A DNA stretch of 40,941 bases from Natronobiforma cellulositropha (GCF_025629245.1 NZ_JANZXN010000025.1:1-40941), one strand, 5' to 3'. Positions 1 to 8,323 are shown, counted from the first letter of the stretch. Numbers and translations: made by a program. Notes: generated by a model not told the origin, from the letters alone.

Positions 1-176
1 CCGCCGTTACCACCTACATCAACGAACGAATGGACGACGCGAAACCCATCCTCGGTATGCTCAAGCCCGAAGTACTCGAGAAGCTTCAAAACCTGCGGAG
101 TGAGAGCCGACTCGAGGATGAAGAGCACGGTGGTCAATCTGAAGGTGTCGGAAAAAGTGGGGAGGTCTTCAAATGA
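1..176 (+). CDS. 3' end of an unidentified gene (truncated by window edge)
   Basis: Codons read from base 3 to the TGA at 174-176, giving the last 57 residues of a protein whose body lies outside the window. The visible tail is polar and acidic and ends in G-E-V-F-K. No family can be assigned from it. Its stop overlaps the ATG of the next gene (ATGA, 173-176), so the two are probably translationally coupled. In the downstream copy of the same layout, a DUF4157 protein occupies this upstream position; by analogy this could be the tail of another such protein, but nothing in the visible residues proves it. Confidence 0.7.
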   Translation, partial: AVTTYINERMDDAKPILGMLKPEVLEKLQNLRSESRLEDEEHGGQSEGVGKSGEVFK

Positions 177-1120
177 AGGCGGTCATAACTGGTGAAAATG
201 AACGCTTAGTTGGGGTGAACTTACTCGACAACAATGGCGCAGAGCATGTTTTCGAGATGGAATTCGATGGAAACATAACCTATCACCAGTGTGACTCCTA
301 CGCCGACAAGCCAGCGGATCGGGCCCCCGAGGAGAACGAACACAATAGCCAGGCCCGCCGCTTCGCTCAGTACGTCGTCTACACCGAACGCGGCTACCCC
401 ACCGTCCCGCCGACGATTCACCCTGAGCGCATCGACGCCACCCGTCTCGCGATCGCCTCGATGTCGCTCGAGTCGTTCGGCTCGGTCTTCGGGGACATAC
501 ACCAGCAACTGGCGAGCTATCAGGATGGGAGCGTCGAGCGCCCGCTCGAGATTCCCGCCGGGGCGATGAGCGACGAGGCGCTGTTGTACCGCAAGGACGT
601 CTACCTCGGGCTCGACGAGATCGCGACGCCGCTCGAGTCCCCGGCGCGGCGACTGACCGAACGCTACGACATCGACCTGAACGCGCCGCCGACGGGTGAC
701 CTCTCGGGCTACGACGCCGAGAGCTGGCGGGCCTACGCGGACGACCTCGAGTCGTTGCTCGAGGAGACCGACGGCGAGCTTTCGAAAGGCGTCTCGCTCG
801 AGGTGGTCTCTCCGCTCTACATCGCGTATCTCGACGCCAATGGCGACGAACACTTCACGTCGGTTTCGGACCCGCTCGAGCGCGAGGCGGACACCCTGAT
901 CGAACTGCCGGTACTCGAGGCGCGCTCGCTCGCGGAGTTCCGTGCGTTCGTCGTGCATACACTGACCTGCCAGATCAGAGATTGCTTCGTCCGCATGGGC
1001 GTCGAGCCGCCGGAGGCGTTTCGCGTCCTCGGCTACGGTGACTTCGAGTCTGCCGAACAGTACATCACCCTCGAGCAGTTCCCCCGCTACTACGACCCGG
1101 GTGAGACCGGGCTGCTCTGA
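173..1120 (+). CDS. conserved hypothetical protein, copy 1 of a paralogous pair (putative DUF4157-partner)
   Basis: A 315-residue acidic soluble protein with no signal peptide or membrane segment. I do not recognise the family. It is clearly paralogous to the product of 2662-3618: both open with M-K-A-x-I-x-G-E, share an A-R-R-[FY]-A-Q-Y-x-V-Y-x-E-R block near residues 62-74, and share a C-terminal block C-Q-I-R-D-C followed by M-G-[VL]-E-P-P and R-V-L-G. The start is well supported: GGAGGT at 161-166 lies 6 nt before the ATG, and the ATG overlaps the stop of the preceding gene by 4 nt. Since each copy follows another gene very closely, a role as cognate immunity protein, chaperone or loading adaptor is possible, but this is inference only. 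The first ~130 bases are AT-richer than the rest of the gene. Confidence 0.85.
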   Translation: MKAVITGENERLVGVNLLDNNGAEHVFEMEFDGNITYHQCDSYADKPADRAPEENEHNSQARRFAQYVVYTERGYPTVPPTIHPERIDATRLAIASMSLESFGSVFGDIHQQLASYQDGSVERPLEIPAGAMSDEALLYRKDVYLGLDEIATPLESPARRLTERYDIDLNAPPTGDLSGYDAESWRAYADDLESLLEETDGELSKGVSLEVVSPLYIAYLDANGDEHFTSVSDPLEREADTLIELPVLEARSLAEFRAFVVHTLTCQIRDCFVRMGVEPPEAFRVLGYGDFESAEQYITLEQFPRYYDPGETGLL

Positions 1121-1243
1121 GACTGGTGGTGGCTCCCCCAGCCTGCACTGACAAGCCGCTCGAGTGTCTGAATACTAACACTTAAGAGGATCGAACAGAA
1201 AGGTCTGACAATTACCAATGCAGCAACAGCCGAGGTGGGATGG

Positions 1244-2656
1244 ATGAGCTTCGACCGTGATCGGCGCGACCGCTCGAACGACGACAGCGAGCGAAACGAA
1301 CGCACACGGCGCGCTCGAGTGCAGGCCCAGACCCAGCGCGGGGCGCGGCCGTACCAGTACCTGAACCGAGTGGGCCAACCATCGCGCGAGCAGGCGGCCA
1401 TCCTCGATCAGATGATCCTGCGTCGTGGTCTCGAGAACGTCCAGGAGTTGGGCGAACGGGGTGAACTCCCCGAAGGCTGTAACACGCCGATGGGCGAACA
1501 GGTACGCGTCGCTCGAGTGCGTAGCTCCTGGAAAGCGGGTGTCGAACTCGACACGCCGAGTGCCATGCGCTCGGTGGAGGCGCAGACCGAGAGCGACCTG
1601 GCAGGTGAGACCGCGACACCCGACGTGGTGCGGCGGGTGATTTCCCAGCCGGGGCGGCCGCTCGAGGGATCCGTCCGCGAAGAGATGGAAGCGCGGATGG
1701 GCGACTCGTTTTCGGATGTCCAGCTACACACTGGACCGGAGGCCGTGAAGGCCGCGAGCGCGCTCGAGGCCCGCGCCTTCACGACCGGCAACCACGTGGT
1801 GTTCAACCGCGGCGAGTACGACCCGGAGAGCCCCGACGGCAAGTACCTCCTGGCGCACGAACTCGCGCACGTGAGACAGCAAACCGGTGGCGCGATTAGT
1901 ATGCTCCCACAGGAGGGGAGTTCGTTAGTGATCGACCCCGATCCCGAACTCGAGCGCGAAGCGGACGAGGTAGCGAGGAAGGCGCTCGAGGGAGAGGAGC
2001 CAGTGGTGGCTCACCGGCTCGGGATGAAGGTTCAGGTTCAGCGGATGGCTGCGTCGAGCGACGAGTTCACAGCAGATGAGGATCAGGGCGTTCTGGCTGC
2101 GAAGTTGGACGCACTCGAGCAGTCTCTGTCTCAGCGAATCGACACCACACAGGACCAGACGAGACAGAACGACGAGCGATTAACGTCTGTTCGACAGGAA
2201 CTCACCACGAAGATCGAACAGACTGCCACCAGCGTAACTGATACACAGAATAGACTGCGTTCGGTCGAAGAGTCCGTTCACTCGAGCACCGGGGAGAAGG
2301 CACTCGGTGTCGGTGCGGGGCTCACGGCCACGACAGCAACAGCCGCAACAGCGGCTGCGACGAGTGATCACGTCCAGGGAGCGATGGTAGACGGACACGC
2401 CGCCGTTGAGGCGCTCGGTCCGGTTGGTGAGTTGATGATGCAGTATCCAGAAGTCGCTGCACCCTCGGCTGTCGCACTGATGGGAGCTGCGCTGGTCGCA
2501 AAACCTGTCGAAGCCGGAGTCAAGAGCCTCCCGAAAGCACTCGAGGGCGGAAAGAACCTGTTCGGCAAAGCGACGGAGTTCTTGACTGGGCGTGACGATG
2601 ATGAGGAAGCGCAGGGGAATGCTGAGCAAACAGGCGACAACGATCGAAAGTTCTGA
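1244..2656 (+). CDS. DUF4157-domain protein (contractile injection system effector-like)
   Basis: A 470-residue protein. Residues about 134-214 match the DUF4157 pattern: a segment beginning R-P-L-E, then F-S-D-V-Q-L-H-T, then A-F-T-T-G-N-H-V-V-F and finally the putative zinc-metalloprotease motif H-E-L-A-H at 205-209. In known families DUF4157 is common in polymorphic toxins and in cargo of extracellular contractile injection systems. The N-terminus is rich in Arg, Asp and Glu. After the domain comes a coiled-coil-like stretch (about 275-350, heptad-like Q/R/L pattern), then Ala-rich hydrophobic segments (about 355-430) and a charged tail. I prefer the ATG at 1244 over the GTG at 1235, because GAGGTGG at 1232-1238 is a good ribosome site for 1244 and would overlap the GTG. 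The gene is followed after 5 nt by a partner gene. No tube, sheath or baseplate gene is visible here. Confidence 0.85.
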   Translation: MSFDRDRRDRSNDDSERNERTRRARVQAQTQRGARPYQYLNRVGQPSREQAAILDQMILRRGLENVQELGERGELPEGCNTPMGEQVRVARVRSSWKAGVELDTPSAMRSVEAQTESDLAGETATPDVVRRVISQPGRPLEGSVREEMEARMGDSFSDVQLHTGPEAVKAASALEARAFTTGNHVVFNRGEYDPESPDGKYLLAHELAHVRQQTGGAISMLPQEGSSLVIDPDPELEREADEVARKALEGEEPVVAHRLGMKVQVQRMAASSDEFTADEDQGVLAAKLDALEQSLSQRIDTTQDQTRQNDERLTSVRQELTTKIEQTATSVTDTQNRLRSVEESVHSSTGEKALGVGAGLTATTATAATAAATSDHVQGAMVDGHAAVEALGPVGELMMQYPEVAAPSAVALMGAALVAKPVEAGVKSLPKALEGGKNLFGKATEFLTGRDDDEEAQGNAEQTGDNDRKF

Positions 2657-2661
2657 ACAGT

Positions 2662-3618
2662 ATGAAAGCTACGATTGTCGGAGAAGATGAAGAAGACATT
2701 GGTCTCGAAGTTACAGACAATAATAATGTAGTGCATCATATTGAGATGCACAAAGTGGATGGAGAGATATACTCACATAATCAAAACGGCTACCCGGACG
2801 ACCCAACAGAACGAGAGTTAGAAGAAGGAGAACAGGTCGGTTACGCCCGTCGGTACGCACAATATTACGTATACCGAGAGCGGGACTACGATACGATTCC
2901 AGCGCCCGACAATCCTGACAGAATCGCTGCGGTCTTACTCGCGATCATCGACCTCGAGCAGGGTGCATTCGAGGAGTACTTCGGGACGCTGTGTGAACAA
3001 GTGGCAAGTCACGTTCGCGAAGAGGTGTCGCCACCACTCGACCTGCCAGAAGATGTCTACACCAAGGAGTTCCTCATCTACCAGCAACACGTCTATCTCG
3101 AGCAGAGTCTCGAAGAAATCCAGCGGGAAGTCTCAGCAGCAGGGTCAGATATCGTCGATAGAGATGCACTCGAGCAGTTACTCAACGCCAACCGCGAGGA
3201 TTTTCTCTCGAGAGCGACGGCAATTTTCGGCGACGCTTCACTCTCGGCGCTCACCATCGAGGGAGTTTCAGGAGTTCACACGAGGTACTTCGCGGGAAGG
3301 AACGACGACCGACGTATCGAGGGCGACGACCCCTTCGACCGTGAACCAGATGCGTGTCTCGAACTCTTACCGGGAGATCTCACACCGGAACTCTACCGAC
3401 TGTACATCGCGAATAACCTCGTGTGCCAGATCCGTGACTGTTACATTGGGATGGGACTCGAGCCGCCAGCACAGTATCGCGTTCTCGGCCCCGGCAAAGA
3501 CGAGTTCACCGGAAAGTACTACCACTTCGATTTCTATCCGGACTACTGGGACCACGAGGCGGCGATTCCTGGATACAGCGCACCCCTTCCGATTATGCTC
3601 AGTGAGAGACTCGAGTAG
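2662..3618 (+). CDS. conserved hypothetical protein, copy 2 of a paralogous pair (putative DUF4157-partner)
   Basis: A 318-residue acidic soluble protein of unknown function, paralogous over most of its length to the product of 173-1120. Shared blocks include the M-K-A start, A-R-R-Y-A-Q-Y near residue 63, P-[ED]-R-I near residue 88 and the C-Q-I-R-D-C Cys pair near the C-terminus. It starts 5 nt after the DUF4157 gene stop and has no clear ribosome site of its own, so translation probably depends on the upstream gene. The first 200 bases are markedly AT-rich (22 of 60 bases are G or C in 2701-2760), unlike the window average, which suggests acquired DNA or fast evolution of the 5' end. Immunity, chaperone or adaptor roles are all possible; none is shown. 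Confidence 0.85.
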   Translation: MKATIVGEDEEDIGLEVTDNNNVVHHIEMHKVDGEIYSHNQNGYPDDPTERELEEGEQVGYARRYAQYYVYRERDYDTIPAPDNPDRIAAVLLAIIDLEQGAFEEYFGTLCEQVASHVREEVSPPLDLPEDVYTKEFLIYQQHVYLEQSLEEIQREVSAAGSDIVDRDALEQLLNANREDFLSRATAIFGDASLSALTIEGVSGVHTRYFAGRNDDRRIEGDDPFDREPDACLELLPGDLTPELYRLYIANNLVCQIRDCYIGMGLEPPAQYRVLGPGKDEFTGKYYHFDFYPDYWDHEAAIPGYSAPLPIMLSERLE

Positions 3619-3674
3619 TACCGGTCTCACTCTCGAACGGTCTTGGCCAGCCCTGGCTACTACGCTCGAGCGTC

Positions 3675-4769
3675 CTACCGCGTCAGCGGCCCGGTGTAGC
3701 CGGTCTCGAGTTCGAGGACGGTCTCCCAGGTCGTCTCACACTCGCAGCTAACCTGCTCGAAGACGGTGGGGTCCTGGCGGAGGTTGAAGTCCTTGATCGC
3801 CTTCTGGACCAGGTCGTCACACTCCTTGCAGTTGTGTGCGCCGCGGTCGCTGCCGTGGCCGACGGGGTCGGAGACGACGATGGTGTCGGTGTCGGCGGTG
3901 CGCTCGAGGGCGGCGGCGACCGACCAGAGCCAGGGCGGGCGGTAGCCCCCGCGGAAGAACAGTTCCTCGACCATGGTGTAGCGCTGGACGTTACAGGGGT
4001 TCATCGAGACGGTGTGACAGCCCTCGACGCCCGCACAGCGCTCGATCGAGGAGACCATGTCCTCGAGCGCCTCGGCTTCGGTGAGAAACGGCGGCTTCAT
4101 CAGGAGGTAGGCTTTGACGCCCGCGTCGGCGTCGCCCGCCTCGCTCGCGGCGACGGCTTCGGCGCAGGCGGCTTCGAAGTCGGCGAAGTCGAAGTACTTG
4201 TTGACGCAGTCGCGTCGCACCCGGTCGGTGGCCGTCTCGAGACCGATGGCGACGTCGGTCTGGAGCCCGTGGCGGGTGAACTCCGCGAGTTTCTCGCGGT
4301 CGACGAAGTCGGGCAGCGACTCTAAGACGATGCGCTCTCTGTCGGCGAAGGTGTCGGCGATGGCGCGGCGTGACTCGGCTCCGACCTCGCGTTCGTCGAG
4401 AAAGGACCCGGAGGTGTAGATTTTGATCAGCGGCGCGGGACTCGAGGCGTTCTCGGCCTCGTGGGCGAGACAGACGTCGATCTGGTCCATGAGCGCCTCG
4501 TGGGGGACGCTCCCGCCGTCGACGGATTCGGCGACGTAGCCACACATGGTGCAGCCACCGGCGCGCGCCCAGCGACAGCCGCCGGTGTTGAGAATAATCG
4601 TTAGACTCTCTCTGACGCCGTCTGGGGTGTTGTCCTCGTCGAGCCAGACGCGGGTGGGCTGGTGGGGGTCGTAACTCGCCTCCTTGCGCGAACGAATCTC
4701 GCGCATCACCTGGTTGTGGGCGTCCATGCCCTTGCCGCGCTCGTAGACCTCGGGCGTGGGTGTACTCAT
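3675..4769 (-). CDS. raSEA: archaeosine biosynthesis radical SAM protein RaSEA
   Basis: A 364-residue radical SAM enzyme. The N-terminal part (from M-S-T-P-T-P-E-V-Y) and the cluster motif C-R-W-A-R-A-G-G-C-T-M-C-G-Y, with three cysteines, match haloarchaeal RaSEA proteins as I remember them. RaSEA works with ArcS to convert the lysine adduct of preQ0 to archaeosine at position 15 of tRNA. Other supporting blocks are K-I-Y-T-S-G-S-F-L, V-A-I-G-L-E-T, K-A-Y-L-L-M-K-P-P and a C-terminal C-x2-C pair (H-N-C-K-E-C). The reading frame stays open upstream, but that stretch has no archaeal-like composition, so the start is placed at 4769. It lies 46 nt downstream of purB on the same strand and may be co-transcribed with it. 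Confidence 0.88.
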   Translation of the reverse strand: MSTPTPEVYERGKGMDAHNQVMREIRSRKEASYDPHQPTRVWLDEDNTPDGVRESLTIILNTGGCRWARAGGCTMCGYVAESVDGGSVPHEALMDQIDVCLAHEAENASSPAPLIKIYTSGSFLDEREVGAESRRAIADTFADRERIVLESLPDFVDREKLAEFTRHGLQTDVAIGLETATDRVRRDCVNKYFDFADFEAACAEAVAASEAGDADAGVKAYLLMKPPFLTEAEALEDMVSSIERCAGVEGCHTVSMNPCNVQRYTMVEELFFRGGYRPPWLWSVAAALERTADTDTIVVSDPVGHGSDRGAHNCKECDDLVQKAIKDFNLRQDPTVFEQVSCECETTWETVLELETGYTGPLTR

Positions 4770-4815
4770 TGTCGAGAGAAACGCCTCCGCGCGTAAAGCG
4801 GCTTCGTCTGTGATC

Positions 4816-6210
4816 TCAGGCGTCGAACTCGGCACCCAGTGCGTCGACGAGTTCGCTCGCGACGCCGGTGTAGGTCTCCGGGGCGAGCGCGCGAAGCTGT
4901 GCTCGCGTCTCGTCGTCGACCTCGAGCTGGTCGAAGAGGCTGCGGAAGTCCTCGATGGCGACCGACTGGCCGCGGGTGAGCGCTTTGACCTGCTCGTAGG
5001 CGTCTTCCATGCCCTCCCGGCGGAGGATGGTCTGGACGGCCTCACCGATGACTTCGGGGGTGACGTACAGTTCGTCGCGCATGACCTCCTCGTTGGGGAC
5101 GACCTTCTCGAGACCGTCGCGGGTCTTGGTGTAGCCGATCAGGCAGTGGGCGAACGCCGACCCGATGTTACGCTTGACCGTCGAGTCCGAGAGGTCGCGC
5201 TGGAGCCTGGAGGTGGTAACGTACTCGCCGAGGAAGGCGAGGTCGGCGTTGGCCTTCGAGAGGTTGCCCTCGCTGTTCTCGAAGTCGATGGGGTTGACCT
5301 TGTGGGGCATCGTCGAGGAGCCGGTTTCACCGGCGACCGCCTCCTGGCCGAGATAGCGGTCGGAGACGTAGAGCCAGATGTCCAGATCGAGGTCGAGCAG
5401 CACGCTGTTCGCCCCGCGGAAGGCGTCGAACAGCGCGGCGAGGTCGTCACAGGGGTTGACCTGGGTGGTGAGTGGCTCGAACTCGAGACCGAGTCCCTCG
5501 ACGAAGCGTTCGGCGAAGGCGCGCCAGTCGACCTCGGGGTAGGCGGCGACGTGGGCGGCGTAGGTGCCGGAGGCACCGCCGAGTTTGCCACGCAGGCGCT
5601 CGCTCGCCGCGTTGATGCGTCCAGTGGCGCGGCCGAGACGGGCGGCGTAGACCGCCATCTCCTTGCCGAAGGTCGTCGGCGTCGCCGGCTGGCCGTGGGT
5701 TCGCGCGAGCATCGGGACGTCGCGGTACTCGCGGGCCATCTCGGCGAGTGTGTCCTGGACGCCGTAGAGCGTCGGGAGCATGACCTCGGTGACCATGTCG
5801 CGTACGAGCAGGCGGTGAGCCAGGTTGTTCACGTCCTCGCTCGTCAGCCCGAAGTGGATCCAGGGGGAGGCCTCGCTCCCTTCCGGGAGGTTGTGCCGGA
5901 TGTAGTACTCGACGGCTTTCACGTCGTGGTTCGTCGCCTCGAACTCCTCGTGGCCTTCGACCTCGAGTTTCTTCACGAGTTGGGCGTCCTCCTCGGCGAA
6001 GCTCCCGTAGAGCTTGCGGAGGTGGTTTCGCTCGTCGAGCTCGAGTTCCAGGGCGGTCGCCTCGAGGTCGGCGAGGGCGATCAGGTACTCGACCTCGACG
6101 CGAACGCGGGCGCGCATGAGCGCCGCTTCGCTGGCGTACGGCGACAGCGGTGCGGTTCGGGTTCCGTAACGACCGTCCAGCGGTGAGACGGCGTAGAGCG
6201 CGTCAGCCAT
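4816..6210 (-). CDS. purB: adenylosuccinate lyase
   Basis: A 464-residue enzyme of the fumarase/aspartase superfamily. It cleaves adenylosuccinate to AMP and SAICAR to AICAR, both with release of fumarate, in purine synthesis. Visible family signatures are the N-terminal S-P-L-D-G-R-Y, the T-S-E-D-V-N-N block, the R-T-H-G-Q-P-A-T-P segment with the catalytic His, and the loop signature G-S-S-T-M-P-H-K-V-N-P. The length is normal for the family. The start at 6210 (M-A-D-A-L-Y-A-V-S-P-L-D) places the conserved N-terminus correctly; the 45 additional upstream codons are not credible. It is divergent from the purN-AICARFT gene across 167 bp, which puts two purine genes on one control region. Confidence 0.97.
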   Translation of the reverse strand: MADALYAVSPLDGRYGTRTAPLSPYASEAALMRARVRVEVEYLIALADLEATALELELDERNHLRKLYGSFAEEDAQLVKKLEVEGHEEFEATNHDVKAVEYYIRHNLPEGSEASPWIHFGLTSEDVNNLAHRLLVRDMVTEVMLPTLYGVQDTLAEMAREYRDVPMLARTHGQPATPTTFGKEMAVYAARLGRATGRINAASERLRGKLGGASGTYAAHVAAYPEVDWRAFAERFVEGLGLEFEPLTTQVNPCDDLAALFDAFRGANSVLLDLDLDIWLYVSDRYLGQEAVAGETGSSTMPHKVNPIDFENSEGNLSKANADLAFLGEYVTTSRLQRDLSDSTVKRNIGSAFAHCLIGYTKTRDGLEKVVPNEEVMRDELYVTPEVIGEAVQTILRREGMEDAYEQVKALTRGQSVAIEDFRSLFDQLEVDDETRAQLRALAPETYTGVASELVDALGAEFDA

Positions 6211-6377
6211 GCCCCTACGTGGCCGTCCGCGGCGCAAAAACGTGTCGGAACGTGTGCCACGGGCGTGCATACACGTGCCAGTCGCCGCCGATACAGTCGC
6301 CACTCCGATACACGAACGTGCACATTCGGCCGTCGGAGACCGCAACCACTTTCTCGCTCGCGACTGCCCGTTCAGCT
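6211..6377. promoter_or_regulatory. shared divergent control region of purB and purN-AICARFT
   Basis: 167 bp between two divergent purine genes. It contains four close ACGTG/CACGTG-type elements between about 6238 and 6320, including a palindromic CACGTG core near 6274. No convincing TATA box is visible for either gene. Regulation by a purine-responsive factor is plausible from the layout but not shown by the sequence. Confidence 0.35.
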
Positions 6378-8003
6378 ATGACGCGAATCGCCGGACTGGC
6401 TGGCAACCGGGGGCGAAACCTGTTGAACATCGCAGACCGCACACCGGGCGGGGCGCAACTCGCCGTCGTCCTCACGAACACCGAGGACGCACCCGTTCTC
6501 GAGGCGGCGGCAGAACGCGGGATTCCGACCGAAACCGTCCCGCTTGCCGAGGACGAGAGCCGCCGTGAGCACGAAGCGCGCGTGCTCGAGGCGCTCGCCG
6601 ACTACGAGTTCGACGTCGTCTGTCTCGACGGCTACATGCGCATCCTCTCGGATACCTTCCTGGACAGCGCGCCGACGACGCTCAACGTCCACCCCTCGCT
6701 CTTGCCCGCCTTCCCCGGCATGGACGCCTGGGGCGACGCGCTCGAAGCGGGTGTCTCGGTCACCGGCTGTACGGTCCACGTCGTCACCGACGCGACCGAC
6801 GAGTCGGGTGCGGTCGTCGAAGACGAAGTCGACATGGGACCGATCGTCACCCAGGAGCCGATTCCGGTCTACGCGGGCGATACGAGAGAGACGCTCAAAG
6901 AGCGCGTCCTCTACGAGGGCGAGTTCCGCGCCTACCCGCGTGCGGTCAAGTGGGCCGCCGAGGGCGCACTCGAGGTCGACGCCGAGACGGGGGCGGTGAC
7001 CGTCGACGCCGACGACGCCGACGAGGCGGGTGGGCTTCCAGCACGGAAGATCGCCTCGAGCGACCGGCTCGACACACTGCGTTACGGAGAGAACCCCCAC
7101 CAGACGGCGGCGGTCTACGCCGACTACACCTGCGAGGAGGCCTCCATCGTCCACGCCGAGCAACTGAACGAGGGGGCGAAGGCGCTCTCGTACAACAACT
7201 ACAACGACGCCGACGGGGCACTCAACCTCATCAAGGAGTTCGACGAGCCAGCGGCGGCGGTGATCAAGCACGCGAACCCGGCGGGGTGTGCAACCGCGGA
7301 CTCGCTGCCTGCGGCCTACGACCGCGCGCTCCGGACGGACCCGATGAGCGCCTTCGGCGGCATCGTCGCGCTCAACCGCGAGTGCGACGCCGAAACCGCC
7401 GAAGCGATCACCGACTCGTTCAAGGAGGTCGTCGTCGCGCCGGGCTACAGCGACGACGCGCTCGACGTCCTCTGCGAGAAGAAGAACCTGCGCGTCCTCG
7501 ACGTCGGCCCGCTCGGCGAGCCGAGCGAGCGCTTCACCGAGAAACAGATCGTCGGCGGCCGACTCGTCCAGGAACGCGACCTCGAGACGCTCGCAGTCGA
7601 GGACTTAGAGGTCGTCACCGAAGTCGAGCCAACCGAGGAACAGCTCGAGACGATGGTCTTCGCCTGGAAGACGCTCAAACACGTCAAGTCGAACGGCATC
7701 GTCTTCGCGACGGGGACGGAGACGGTCGGCGTCGGCATGGGCCAGGTCAGCCGCGTCGACGCGGTCCGTCTGGCGGCGATGAAAGCGGAGGAACACGCCG
7801 AGGGCAAGGGTCCCGAGGGTGCGGTGATGGCCTCTGACGCCTTCTTCCCGTTCCCCGATGCGGTCGAGGCGGGTGCCGAGGCGGGCGTCGAGACCATCGT
7901 CCAGCCCGGCGGGTCGATCCGCGACGACGAAGTGATCGAGGCCGCCGACGAGCACGGGATTGCGATGGCGTTGACCGGGATGCGGTGTTTTAGACACGAC
8001 TGA
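6378..8003 (+). CDS. purNH: fused phosphoribosylglycinamide formyltransferase / AICAR formyltransferase
   Basis: A 541-residue fusion. Residues about 1-200 are a GAR formyltransferase (PurN) domain with N-V-H-P-S-L-L-P-A-F-P-G and a downstream H-V-V-T-D-A-T-D-E-S-G-A-V block. Residues about 225-541 are the AICAR formyltransferase half of PurH, with R-Y-G-E-N-P-H-Q, the K-A-L-S-Y-N-N-Y-N-D block, K-H-A-N-P-A-G-C and the standard C-terminus T-G-M-R-C-F-R-H. The IMP cyclohydrolase domain found in bacterial PurH is missing, as expected for archaea that use PurO for that step. The two formyl transfer steps of purine synthesis are thus in one protein. The start is the ATG at 6378 (M-T-R-I-A-G-L). 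The last six codons and stop form the beginning of a 135-bp tandem repeat. Confidence 0.93.
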   Translation: MTRIAGLAGNRGRNLLNIADRTPGGAQLAVVLTNTEDAPVLEAAAERGIPTETVPLAEDESRREHEARVLEALADYEFDVVCLDGYMRILSDTFLDSAPTTLNVHPSLLPAFPGMDAWGDALEAGVSVTGCTVHVVTDATDESGAVVEDEVDMGPIVTQEPIPVYAGDTRETLKERVLYEGEFRAYPRAVKWAAEGALEVDAETGAVTVDADDADEAGGLPARKIASSDRLDTLRYGENPHQTAAVYADYTCEEASIVHAEQLNEGAKALSYNNYNDADGALNLIKEFDEPAAAVIKHANPAGCATADSLPAAYDRALRTDPMSAFGGIVALNRECDAETAEAITDSFKEVVVAPGYSDDALDVLCEKKNLRVLDVGPLGEPSERFTEKQIVGGRLVQERDLETLAVEDLEVVTEVEPTEEQLETMVFAWKTLKHVKSNGIVFATGTETVGVGMGQVSRVDAVRLAAMKAEEHAEGKGPEGAVMASDAFFPFPDAVEAGAEAGVETIVQPGGSIRDDEVIEAADEHGIAMALTGMRCFRHD

Positions 8004-8323
8004 GCACAGCGAGGGTGTGTCTGCTGCTCGAGAGAGCTGTGCTCTCGCGGTGTTTCCGGCCACGACTGAGCGGTGCGGAGTGCCGGACGCTCGAAAGACG
8101 AACGACGTGAAGTCTTTCGGTGCTTTAGACACGACAGAGCGAAGCGAAGGAGTGTCTACTGCTCGCGAGAGCTGTGCTCTCGCGGTGTTTCCGGCCAGGA
8201 TTGAGCGGTGCGGAGTGCCGAAAGCTCGAAAGACGAACGGAGTGAAGTCTTTCGGTGCTTCAGACACGGTTGAGCGCAGCGAGGAGTGTCTACTGCTCGC
8301 GGTGTTTCCGGCCACGCTCGAGC
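7984..8323. repeat. 135-bp tandem repeat, about 2.5 units, overlapping the 3' end of the purine gene
   Basis: Units start at 7984, 8119 and 8254, exactly 135 bp apart; the third is partial and ends near 8323. Each unit has up to three hairpins: AGACAC paired with GTGTCT, CGCGAGAG paired with CTCTCGCG around a CTGTG loop, and CGAAAGAC paired with GTCTTTCG. The third unit lacks 17 nt that make up most of the middle hairpin, a deletion between short direct repeats. Unit 1 begins within the final codons of the purN-AICARFT gene. The repeat is open in several frames because 135 is a multiple of three, but the resulting peptides do not look like real proteins. Confidence 0.9.

Noticed and set aside
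4756-6186. Long plus-strand frame of 476 residues opposite purB
   Set aside because: It is the shadow of a GC-rich gene; purB on the minus strand has all family signatures.
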